The notes beneath the pieces were generated by a model. That model was not told the DNA's origin and made no database searches. It was given only the letters and a program-made list of their open reading frames with translations. From UBA4417 sp031550085 (GTDB lineage: Bacteria; Bacteroidota; Bacteroidia; Bacteroidales; UBA4417), in contig JAVBOY010000017.1 of the NCBI GenBank assembly GCA_031550085.1, positions 1-64,000 on the forward strand: DNA of 64,000 bases, in the 5' to 3' direction. Both the position numbers and the translations under genes were made by a program. Below, piece by piece: positions 34,238-42,991 of this stretch. Numbering within the stretch: the first letter of the stretch is position 1; each line of letters begins with the position of its first letter.

Positions 34238-37200
34238 ATGAAACAAAGAATTACACTTTTACTATGCAGTTTACTGTTTGCAGGCCTTAGCCATGCTGCA
34301 AACATTTCCGGTAATTACACCCTGAACACAGGACAGCCGGAAGGAGGAAGCAATTTTCATTCTTTAACCGGAAGTAATGGCTTTTTTCAGTTTCTTAACA
34401 CAAACACAATTGACGGAGACCTTACACTTAAAGTTCAAATGGGTCTTACTTACAGCGAACCAGGGACTGTAAAATTAACAAACACGAATCCGCAAAACAA
34501 GAAAATTACCATCACCACAGGATCGGGAACCGGCAATGCTATTTTTTCCTTGCCCACAGCAACAACAGTTTCTACTTCGTGGATTGATATCAAATCCCAA
34601 GGTTTTACGATTGACGGTAATAGACGATTCATATTTAGCTATGATTATCCTAATGCTGTTCCATTAATGCGTATCAGTAATACAAAAAATGTTTCGATTC
34701 GGGAATGTATCTTTGAAACGAATACGACGTCAAGTACCGGTGCTATCTACATTGTGGGGAATAACGAAATAATTGGCCATAAATTTATTAGCAACACATT
34801 CAAAGCGCTGGGTACAACGCCAATGAAAACTTGTATCGCTTTCAGTGTGCCGGCAGATAGCGCACTTTCAACCATTATCGTCCAAACAAATACTTTTTCC
34901 GGTTTTTCCAGTGACGGAATTCGAGTTGTCGGAGGTAATGCCAATTCACTTATCAAAAGCCTAACAATCTCAAAAAACGATTTTTTTGCTTCTACAGCAT
35001 CCAATACGACGGCTATTAAATGCATCGATCTTGTAACAGCCAATGTTCCCACAGATGGAATCCGAATTGAAGAAAATAGTTTTGGAGGTAGCGATACATC
35101 CTGCCTCGGATTACCCTGGAACTTAACTTCGGGTACTTGTTACGGTATTTATTACAATTTGGCAACTGCCCCCCTTAGACCTACAAAAATCACCGACAAC
35201 TTATTCGCGAATATCAATGCGGTTGGATTCCAAGCTATTTGTGTTGAAAGTGGGAGTGTTCACGTTACTCATAATACCATAAAGGATATTACAGCAGTAG
35301 GAGGTAATTTTATGTTCATTAGAAATGTGACTGTTGCAATGGTCAATGAGAATATCATAAAAAATTGTACGTTTGGCGCTAATGGCGGAGGCGCTATTTC
35401 GCTGAACGGTACAGGCACATACGATATTTACAACAACCGGATTTCAAATTTGGAACATGATGGAACAAAAATTATTACGGGTATAAAAGATCTTTCGAGC
35501 GGAACACTTACTAGCGTTTACAATAATGTGATCATGCTGGGAGTTGGAAGTACGACAGCAGCTATTTATAAATGTGCAGAAATTTCAAATGCTCCGGTAA
35601 CACGCAAATGGTATCAAAACTCACTGTTCATAGGAGGGTCTAATCCAGGTGCGCAAACATTTGGTGCGGATATTACCAGTGGAGCAAGGGTCAGCTTTAG
35701 AAATAACCTGATATTCAATGTTCGCAATTCCGGAACTGTTTCGGCCGCTAATTACGCGGTATTTATCCGTGCTTATTCTGCCGCAGATATTCAATTTTTC
35801 AATAATGCGCTTCATACAGCAAACGGCGGAAATATTGTAAAAATACCTTCGGCAATGACGATTGCAGGATTGGAAGTTTTGCTGGGGAATACTACAAATA
35901 AAGAAATTTCGGTATTTTCTTTGATTTTTACGGAAAATAATGAACTGCGTCCGAATTTTGTATTTAATTTGAACATAGCAGATTTATCGGTACTTACCAT
36001 TCCCGCTATGCTGAAAAAAGATATTTTAGGAGTTACGCGTACCATCGCAAACAACACAGTGGGTGCTTATGCAGTTGAAAATGGCTCAGGTCCGGTAATT
36101 ATTAGCACTTTGGACGGTCAAACGATAGGTTGTGATTCGTCGGATTTCACGGTTGAAACCGTAGTAAATATCTTGGCAGGTACCCAGGTAAAAGCATTTG
36201 TTCAAATTCCTGTTGAATTAAACGATTCCATCGGATTACGATATTTTTATCCGGATAACGTTCTCCCTCCATTTGATATGGTATTTGTAAACGGGAAAGC
36301 ACAATTCGGTCCTGCAGGCGGTTTCTCTTTGAGCAATGCAATTTCCGACTTCCGGATTTACAGTAAATCCTATGCAAATCACGACAATGTAGCTTACACC
36401 ATTTCTGTTGTGGATGCTGCCGATGAAAATACTATTTACAACACGGCAACCTACGAATTTGATTTGGTAGCCATTCCAAGTGCCGGAACCATCACGGGAC
36501 CCACAGAGGTATGTGTCGGTTCAACCGTCACCTTGGACAATGCAGTTACCGGCGGGGAGTGGGCAGTTACCCCGGCATCCGTTGCCACAATCACTCCCTC
36601 TGGCGTCGTTACCGGTGTTGCACCGGGCACAGCGACCGTAATTTATACAACAGGCGAGGAGAGTTGCCTGAATACAACATACTACAATGTAACCGTTAAC
36701 CCCTTACCCGAAATTATCAGTTCATTGGATGGCCAAACAGTAGATTGCGATTCATTGGATTTTACAGTTGAAACCATAGGAAATTGTTTATTGGGCGCCT
36801 CAGTAAAGGCATTTGTTCAAATCCCTGTTGGATTGAATGATTCCATCGGATTGCGCTATTTCTATCCGGCAGGTGTGCCGCTTCCTCCTTATGATATGGT
36901 ATTTGTAAACGGAAAAGCACAATTTGGCCCTACCGGTGGTTTTTCGCTTGGCAATGCAATTTCCAGTTTCCAGGCTTACAGCAAATCGCATGCGAATCAT
37001 GACAATGTTGCCTACACCATTTCTATTGTAGATGCAGCCGATGAAAGCATTGTTTACAATACGGCAACTTTTGAATTTGATCTGGCCGCTATTCCAAGCG
37101 CCGGAACCATTACCGGCCCGGCAGCAGTTTGTGTCGGTTCAACCATCACGTTGTCCAATGCAACCACCGGTGGCGTATGGACAATTGCTCCGACTTCCGT

Positions 37201-38830
37201 TGCTACGATTAGTGCAAGTGGTGTGGTTACGGGCATAGCCTCAGGTTTTGCAAAGGCTACTTATACCACAGGGACGGGAAGTTGCATGAATTTAACAGGT
37301 CACGATGTTACGGTCAATGCATTACCCACCGTAGCAGCTATTACAGGAACAACTTCGGTTTGTATCGGTTCGACAACGACCTTAGCAAACACAACAACCG
37401 GCGGTGTATGGACGATTGCTCCGACTTCCATTGCTACGATCAATGCAAGCGGTGTCGTAACCGGGGTTAGTGCCGGTAGCGCTACAGCAACTTACACTGT
37501 AACCAATGCATCAGGCTGTGTAACAGCCGTAACTGCTGCGATAACCGTAAATGCGAAACCTACTGTAGCAGCCATTACAGGGACAACTTCGGTTTGTATC
37601 GGTTCGACAACGACCTTAGCAAATACAACAACCGGCGGTGTATGGACAATTGCTACGACTTCCGTTGCTACGATCAGCGCAAGCGGTGTGGTAACCGGAG
37701 TAGCTGCCGGAAGTGCAACAGCAACCTATACCGTAAGCAATACTTCGGGCTGTTCAACGGCCGTAACTGCTGCGATCACCGTAAATGCAAAACCGGTTGC
37801 TGCTATTACAGGTCCGGCTACAGCGAATGTAAATATCACTGCAACCTATACGGGAACCCCTGCAGGAATGAATACTTATGCCTGGACGGTCACCGATAAT
37901 GCCGGAACAAGCACAACCTCCACCTTAAATGCTACCTGGACAACCGAAGGTTCCAAAACCGTAACCTTACAAGTTACAGATGCGAACGGTTGCGTTTCAG
38001 CTCCCGCAAGCAAGACGGTAACTGTAACTAATTTGGTAAATCCGGTAATCATCGGTTCTTCAACCGCTTGTCAAAATTCATACGAATGGTATTATGTAGC
38101 AGCCGGCTTCTCAACGTATACCTGGACAATCGAGCCTGCAAACGCGGGTGTCATTGTATCGAATTACGGACATAAAGTTCAAGTTTTATGGAATCTGGCC
38201 GGAAATCATAATCTGAAAGTTGCTTGTACTCACGGAGCCGGAAACGGTACTAACACGCTTGGTGTTCAAGTAGCTGCATTACCGGGAGCTGCCGGAATGA
38301 TTTCCGGAAAAACGGCTGTACAAGCCGGAGAAAAGGGAGTAGTATATCAAACCAGTCCGGTTCCTTATGCTACGTCCTATGTATGGACAATTCCCGCAGG
38401 AGCCGTCATCAAATCAGGTGAAGGAACCAACCGGATTACCGTTGACTTCGGAACAACACATACCACCGGAACCATTCGTGTTTATGCAACCAATGCTTGT
38501 GGTTCCGGTTCACCGGCCAGTCCGCTTACGGTTTCTATTGCGAAAGGCGGAATCATTCTGGCTGTTGAAAATGTGGAAAATACCGATTTCGTTGTTTATC
38601 CAACCCCCAACAATGGCAACTTTACGGTTGCTGTTGCCAACCTGCCCAGAGGAGATTACCAACTGGCTATCTACAATGCAATCGGAGCAAAGGTTTACCA
38701 AACAAAGACAACCTCTTTGGGCGGAAACCTTGAATTGCCGGTAAGCATTGATGTTGCAAAGGGGGCATATGTGGTTGTTCTAACCGACGGCACCCATCGC
38801 TTTACCAAGAAAATGATTGTTACCAAATAA
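34238..38830 (+). CDS. T9SS type A surface protein with beta-helix and bacterial Ig-like repeats
   Basis: A 1530-residue exported protein. After the signal peptide (cleavage near SHAAN) comes a parallel beta-helix-like region of about 550 residues (repeated short N- and G-rich strands). Two copies of a 205-residue module follow (start at about 36100 and 36715; motif LDGQT ... SIGLRYFYP ... GKAQFGP), then Big_2-type Ig repeats (SGVVTGVAPGTATV pattern) including two near-identical 78-residue copies, then PKD-like modules. The tail (VVYPTPNNGNFTV ... FTKKMIVTK) is a type A T9SS sorting domain. Probably a surface adhesin or polysaccharide-binding protein; target unknown. Internal DNA repeats could drive length variation. 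Confidence 0.87.
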   Translation: MKQRITLLLCSLLFAGLSHAANISGNYTLNTGQPEGGSNFHSLTGSNGFFQFLNTNTIDGDLTLKVQMGLTYSEPGTVKLTNTNPQNKKITITTGSGTGNAIFSLPTATTVSTSWIDIKSQGFTIDGNRRFIFSYDYPNAVPLMRISNTKNVSIRECIFETNTTSSTGAIYIVGNNEIIGHKFISNTFKALGTTPMKTCIAFSVPADSALSTIIVQTNTFSGFSSDGIRVVGGNANSLIKSLTISKNDFFASTASNTTAIKCIDLVTANVPTDGIRIEENSFGGSDTSCLGLPWNLTSGTCYGIYYNLATAPLRPTKITDNLFANINAVGFQAICVESGSVHVTHNTIKDITAVGGNFMFIRNVTVAMVNENIIKNCTFGANGGGAISLNGTGTYDIYNNRISNLEHDGTKIITGIKDLSSGTLTSVYNNVIMLGVGSTTAAIYKCAEISNAPVTRKWYQNSLFIGGSNPGAQTFGADITSGARVSFRNNLIFNVRNSGTVSAANYAVFIRAYSAADIQFFNNALHTANGGNIVKIPSAMTIAGLEVLLGNTTNKEISVFSLIFTENNELRPNFVFNLNIADLSVLTIPAMLKKDILGVTRTIANNTVGAYAVENGSGPVIISTLDGQTIGCDSSDFTVETVVNILAGTQVKAFVQIPVELNDSIGLRYFYPDNVLPPFDMVFVNGKAQFGPAGGFSLSNAISDFRIYSKSYANHDNVAYTISVVDAADENTIYNTATYEFDLVAIPSAGTITGPTEVCVGSTVTLDNAVTGGEWAVTPASVATITPSGVVTGVAPGTATVIYTTGEESCLNTTYYNVTVNPLPEIISSLDGQTVDCDSLDFTVETIGNCLLGASVKAFVQIPVGLNDSIGLRYFYPAGVPLPPYDMVFVNGKAQFGPTGGFSLGNAISSFQAYSKSHANHDNVAYTISIVDAADESIVYNTATFEFDLAAIPSAGTITGPAAVCVGSTITLSNATTGGVWTIAPTSVATISASGVVTGIASGFAKATYTTGTGSCMNLTGHDVTVNALPTVAAITGTTSVCIGSTTTLANTTTGGVWTIAPTSIATINASGVVTGVSAGSATATYTVTNASGCVTAVTAAITVNAKPTVAAITGTTSVCIGSTTTLANTTTGGVWTIATTSVATISASGVVTGVAAGSATATYTVSNTSGCSTAVTAAITVNAKPVAAITGPATANVNITATYTGTPAGMNTYAWTVTDNAGTSTTSTLNATWTTEGSKTVTLQVTDANGCVSAPASKTVTVTNLVNPVIIGSSTACQNSYEWYYVAAGFSTYTWTIEPANAGVIVSNYGHKVQVLWNLAGNHNLKVACTHGAGNGTNTLGVQVAALPGAAGMISGKTAVQAGEKGVVYQTSPVPYATSYVWTIPAGAVIKSGEGTNRITVDFGTTHTTGTIRVYATNACGSGSPASPLTVSIAKGGIILAVENVENTDFVVYPTPNNGNFTVAVANLPRGDYQLAIYNAIGAKVYQTKTTSLGGNLELPVSIDVAKGAYVVVLTDGTHRFTKKMIVTK

Positions 38831-38857
38831 TAAGGATTAAAAATCAAAGATTGAAAA

Positions 38858-38888
38858 GTGGGCCGGTTATACCGGCTCGCTTTTTTTA
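38858..38888 (+). terminator. Intrinsic terminator
   Basis: GCCGGT-TAT-ACCGGC followed by TCGC and a run of seven T ends the large T9SS gene. Confidence 0.82.
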
Positions 38889-38958
38889 TAAAAAACCTTG
38901 CTGTTTTACCGACCGGCAAATAGCTTTAACCGGATGTAAAAAGCTGCAAGCAAAATAC

Positions 38959-38966
38959 TACATTTG
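38959..38966 (+). promoter_or_regulatory. Promoter -7 box that decides the recQ start
   Basis: TACATTTG followed by C matches TAnnTTTG. A TTG start at 38964 would lie inside the promoter, so the ATG at 38991 is used. Confidence 0.65.
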
Positions 38967-38990
38967 CACGATCAAAAGCCCATTTGCAGA

Positions 38991-40898
38991 ATGAGTGAAT
39001 CGCGTGAAATATTGCGCAAATATTGGGGACATACAGGCTTCCGACCTTTGCAGGAAGACATTATCCATTCCGTTTTACAAAGGTTCGATACGTTAGCTTT
39101 ATTACCCACGGGAGGGGGAAAATCCATTTGCTTTCAAGTTCCGGCACTACAATTGGATGGAGTTTGTATTGTCGTTACGCCTTTGGTCGCTTTGATGATC
39201 GATCAGGTTGAAAATTTGCAAAAACGGAATATTCCAGCCATCGCCATTCATTCAGGCATGCATGCACGTGAAATTTCACTGGCTTTTGAAAAATCCATCA
39301 ACGGTAAAGTAAAATTCCTGTATGTTTCTCCCGAACGGCTGGAAACAAGGCAATTTATAGATTCCCTTCGTTACATGCCGGTTTGTTTGCTTGCTGTGGA
39401 TGAGGCGCATTGTATTTCGCAATGGGGCTACGATTTCCGTCCCCCGTATTTGAAGATTGCCGAAATACGGAAGCTGCTGCCCAACATCCCTGTTTTGGCG
39501 CTTACGGCAACCGCAACCCCTGATGTTGTGGAAGACATTCAAAACCGTTTGCAATTTCAAAAGCGAAATGTCTTCCAAAAAAGCTTCAACCGGGAAAATT
39601 TAGCCTACCATATCCTGCCTGAAGAAGATAAAATGGGGCGTTTGGTGAAACTATGCAAAAATAACCAGGAAGGAGTAGGAGTGGTGTATGTCCGGAACCG
39701 GCGGTTGACGCAGGAAATTTCCGAGTATCTGAATTATTTCGGCGTTCCTTCTACATTTTACCATGCAGGACTTGATTCCGTCACCCGAAACCATCGGCAA
39801 CAGGAATGGATGGCGGAAAAGAAGCGTATTATTGTGGCCACCAATGCGTTTGGTATGGGTATTGATAAGCCGAATGTCCGCTTTGTCGTCCATTTGGATT
39901 TACCGGATACCCTGGAAGCTTATTTCCAAGAAGCCGGCCGGGCCGGACGAGACGAGAAAAAGTCCTTCGCCGTTATGTTGGTGCAGCCCAACGATTTTGT
40001 GCAAGCCCGGCGAAATTTCGACTTTGCCTGGCCGGATCTTGAATTTATCCGGAACGTATACCAAGCTTTGGGAAATCACTTACAAATTCCGGTCGGAAGT
40101 GGAATGGATGTGAGTTACGACTTCGAATTGGCACAATTCAGCCGGAATTACAACTTTTCATCCGTTCTTGCGTTCAATTCGTTGAAACTGCTCGAACGCG
40201 AAGGATACCTGATGCTTAGCGAAGCCCTGAATACGCCTTCCCGGATTCTGTTTTTATCCGGCAAAGAGGAATTGTACCGCTTCCAACTCGCTCATGTAAA
40301 ATATGATTCTTTGATAAGATCCTTGTTGCGATCCCACCAAGGTATTTTTACGGAATTTTGTACGATCTACGAATCGGAAATCGGGCGAAAAACAAACCGG
40401 ACAGCAAATGAAGTCGAAAAAGAATTGACTGAACTTAAAAAATTAGGTATCCTGGAGTATATCCCCCGCAAACAAACGCCCCAAATTACTTACACTTTCG
40501 AGCGAATCGCCACAAAAGATTTAACCCTCTCGCCGGAAGTTTATTCGAATCGCAAAAAAGAAGCAGAGAAACGTTTGCAACAAGTATTGGACTATGCCCA
40601 GTCAACCACTTTATGCCGAAACCAACAATTGTTGGCGTATTTCGGGGAAACCCAATCCGCTCCTTGTGGTCGTTGTGATGTTTGCCTGGAAAAAGCCAAG
40701 AAAAAACTTTCCGCTTCAGAATACAAAGAAATTGAAGAAAGTATATTGAATTTTTTAAAAACAAATCAAGGTAATTTAGGAAATTTTTTATCTAAATTGT
40801 CCCATTCTGAAGAAGAAAGCCATTTAAAAGCCATTCGCATGTTGTTGGATGATGGAAAAATCGGCAGAAGCGAAGATGGAACTTATTTTGTCAAATAA
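38991..40898 (+). CDS. recQ: RecQ family ATP-dependent DNA helicase
   Basis: A 635-residue 3'-5' DNA helicase of recombination and repair. Walker A TGGGKS (40-45), the DEAH motif with the RecQ aromatic loop (VDEAHCISQWG, near 135), motif VI (EAGRAGRDE) and the zinc-binding cysteine cluster (CGRCDVC, near 560) are intact, followed by a winged-helix region. No typical HRDC domain is visible; the protein ends in a short helical tail. The maf gene follows 26 bp later, probably in one transcript. Confidence 0.94.
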   Translation: MSESREILRKYWGHTGFRPLQEDIIHSVLQRFDTLALLPTGGGKSICFQVPALQLDGVCIVVTPLVALMIDQVENLQKRNIPAIAIHSGMHAREISLAFEKSINGKVKFLYVSPERLETRQFIDSLRYMPVCLLAVDEAHCISQWGYDFRPPYLKIAEIRKLLPNIPVLALTATATPDVVEDIQNRLQFQKRNVFQKSFNRENLAYHILPEEDKMGRLVKLCKNNQEGVGVVYVRNRRLTQEISEYLNYFGVPSTFYHAGLDSVTRNHRQQEWMAEKKRIIVATNAFGMGIDKPNVRFVVHLDLPDTLEAYFQEAGRAGRDEKKSFAVMLVQPNDFVQARRNFDFAWPDLEFIRNVYQALGNHLQIPVGSGMDVSYDFELAQFSRNYNFSSVLAFNSLKLLEREGYLMLSEALNTPSRILFLSGKEELYRFQLAHVKYDSLIRSLLRSHQGIFTEFCTIYESEIGRKTNRTANEVEKELTELKKLGILEYIPRKQTPQITYTFERIATKDLTLSPEVYSNRKKEAEKRLQQVLDYAQSTTLCRNQQLLAYFGETQSAPCGRCDVCLEKAKKKLSASEYKEIEESILNFLKTNQGNLGNFLSKLSHSEEESHLKAIRMLLDDGKIGRSEDGTYFVK

Positions 40899-40924
40899 AA
40901 TCGAATATTACACGAAAAAAACGC

Positions 40925-41521
40925 ATGCTATACGAAACCATTTTAAAAAAACATTTTATTCTTGCTTCGCAATCTCCGCGCAGGCGCCAACTTTTTTCGG
41001 ATTTTGGATTGAATTACGAAACTGCTGAAATTGAAGTAGATGAAACCTATCCGTCGCATTTAAAAGCGCATGAAATTGCAGTGTATTTATGCAAATTAAA
41101 AGCCAATTCATTTGACTTTTCAAAATTAAATACCGATTCTATCCTTGTTACTGCCGATACAATTGTCTGGTTAAATGGAGAATACATCGGAAAGCCTCAA
41201 GATGAAGCAGATGCAAGAAGGATGTTGCAAAAACTATCCGGAAATACCCATTCGGTTTACACCGGTGTTTGCATTTGCTCTTTGGCAAAGCAGCAAACTT
41301 TTTATGCTGAAACAAAAGTCCAGTTTAAAAACTTGACAGATGAGGAAATTGATTTTTATATTCACCACTTCAAACCTTTTGATAAAGCAGGTTCCTATGG
41401 GATACAAGATTGGATGGGGTATGTGGGAGTAAAAAGTATCGAAGGAAGTTTTTTCAATGTGATGGGATTTCCCATGCAACGGTTTTACGAAGAATTAGAT
41501 CAATTTATTGAAAACAAATGA
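40925..41521 (+). CDS. maf: Maf family nucleoside triphosphate pyrophosphatase
   Basis: A 198-residue house-cleaning enzyme that hydrolyses dTTP, UTP or modified nucleotides to monophosphates. The N-terminal ASQSPRRRQLF motif, TADTIVWLNG and GKPQDEADA segments and the C-terminal GSFFNVMGFP are characteristic. It follows recQ by 26 bp and ends at a strong bidirectional terminator. Confidence 0.93.
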   Translation: MLYETILKKHFILASQSPRRRQLFSDFGLNYETAEIEVDETYPSHLKAHEIAVYLCKLKANSFDFSKLNTDSILVTADTIVWLNGEYIGKPQDEADARRMLQKLSGNTHSVYTGVCICSLAKQQTFYAETKVQFKNLTDEEIDFYIHHFKPFDKAGSYGIQDWMGYVGVKSIEGSFFNVMGFPMQRFYEELDQFIENK

Positions 41522-41540
41522 TATAAAAATTTAAAAATAA

Positions 41541-41579
41541 AAAAGGAGCGTAAAATAAATCAAGTTTTACGCTCCTTTT
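41541..41579. terminator. Bidirectional terminator between maf and pgk
   Basis: AAAAGGAGCGTAAAA (41541-41555) pairs perfectly with TTTTACGCTCCTTTT (41565-41579). It serves both converging genes. Confidence 0.9.
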
Positions 41580-41600
41580 TACTTTATTTTTCCGATCCGG

Positions 41601-42854
41601 TTATTCCAAAATCGCTTGAACTCCGGGCAATAATTTTCCTTCAATGGCTTCCAGCATAGCGCCTCCTCCGGTAGAAACATAGCTGACTTTGTCGGCAAGT
41701 TTGTATTTATTAACAGCTGCAACCGAATCGCCGCCGCCTACCAGTGAGTATGCGCCTGCTGCTGTGGCTTCTGCCACGGCCAGCGCTACTTTTTTCGTAC
41801 CATCCTGATAATTTTCCATTTCAAAAACACCCATCGGCCCGTTCCACAAAATGGTTTTTGATTTTAAAACAATCTCACGGATGGTTGCAATGCTTTCATT
41901 TCCAATATCCAACCCCATCCAGCCGTCCGGTATTTCATTTGAGGCACAATATTTCGTGTTGGCCTCGTTCGAAAAAGCATCGGCAATCTTGGTGTCGACG
42001 GGAATGTAAACCGAAACTCCTGTTTCTTTGGCCGTTTGCAGAATCGTTTTAGCCAATTCTACATAGTCCGGCTCGATCAGCGAACTTCCGACCGTTCCTC
42101 CCATGGCTTTGATAAAGGTATACATCATACCGCCTCCAACGACCAAATGATCCACTTTGGGAAGTAAATTATTGATAATCTCGATTTTAGACGACACTTT
42201 GGCTCCGCCCAAAATCGCAGTAAACGGTTTTTGTCCTTGCTCCATGACCTTTTTAATACTGGCAACCTCATTTTCCATTAAATAACCGAACATTTTATCC
42301 TTCGGAAAATAAGCTGCAATGAAACTGGTGGAAGCATGGGCCCGGTGAGCCGTTCCAAAGGCATCATTCACGTAACAATCGGCATAACTGGCCAGTTTTT
42401 TTGTAAATTCTTTTTGCGATTCCTTGACACGAGCCTTCGCTTCTTTTTTAATTTCATCCGAAGCATCTTCCGGCAAACGGGGCTTTCCCTCTTCTTCCTC
42501 ATAAAAACGAAGGTTTTCAAGCAAAAGCACTTCGCCGGATTTCAAGTTTTTGGAAAGTTCAACGGCTGAAGCACCCATGCAATCATCGGCAAATTTCACT
42601 TGCATCCCCAATTTTTCACTTAAGTAAGGGAGCAAATGTTTCAATGAATATTTTTCTGACTTTCCGGACGGACGTCCCAAATGCGACATCAAAATCACCG
42701 CACCGCCCTTTGACAATATTTTCTTTACAGTAGGCAACGCCGCATCAATACGGGTCGTATCGGTAATTTTAAAATTTTCGTCCAGCGGAACATTAAAATC
42801 CACGCGAACAATGGCACGTTTTCCGGAAAAATCATACGTTTCTAAATGGTTCAT
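41601..42854 (-). CDS. pgk: Phosphoglycerate kinase
   Basis: A 417-residue glycolytic enzyme that transfers phosphate from 1,3-bisphosphoglycerate to ADP. The N-terminal RVDFNVPLDENFKITD and HLGRPSGKSEKYSL (substrate site) and the C-terminal nucleotide-binding SLVGGGDSVAAVNK are intact. A TAACTTTG promoter box lies 58 bp upstream. It appears monocistronic, with no gapA or tpiA neighbour. Confidence 0.97.
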   Translation of the reverse strand: MNHLETYDFSGKRAIVRVDFNVPLDENFKITDTTRIDAALPTVKKILSKGGAVILMSHLGRPSGKSEKYSLKHLLPYLSEKLGMQVKFADDCMGASAVELSKNLKSGEVLLLENLRFYEEEEGKPRLPEDASDEIKKEAKARVKESQKEFTKKLASYADCYVNDAFGTAHRAHASTSFIAAYFPKDKMFGYLMENEVASIKKVMEQGQKPFTAILGGAKVSSKIEIINNLLPKVDHLVVGGGMMYTFIKAMGGTVGSSLIEPDYVELAKTILQTAKETGVSVYIPVDTKIADAFSNEANTKYCASNEIPDGWMGLDIGNESIATIREIVLKSKTILWNGPMGVFEMENYQDGTKKVALAVAEATAAGAYSLVGGGDSVAAVNKYKLADKVSYVSTGGGAMLEAIEGKLLPGVQAILE

Positions 42855-42911
42855 TATTCTAATTTTTGAATGTGAATAATAGGACTAATTTGTTAGCTTT
42901 TGGCAAAAACA

Positions 42912-42919
42912 CAAAGTTA
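42912..42919 (-). promoter_or_regulatory. Promoter -7 box of pgk
   Basis: TAACTTTG on the minus strand matches TAnnTTTG; leader about 50 nt. Confidence 0.6.
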
Positions 42920-42991
42920 AAAGAAATTTAAACAAAATCTCTTCACAATGGAACCTGTTTTTAAGGAATTTGTTTCAACCGAACAGATGTT

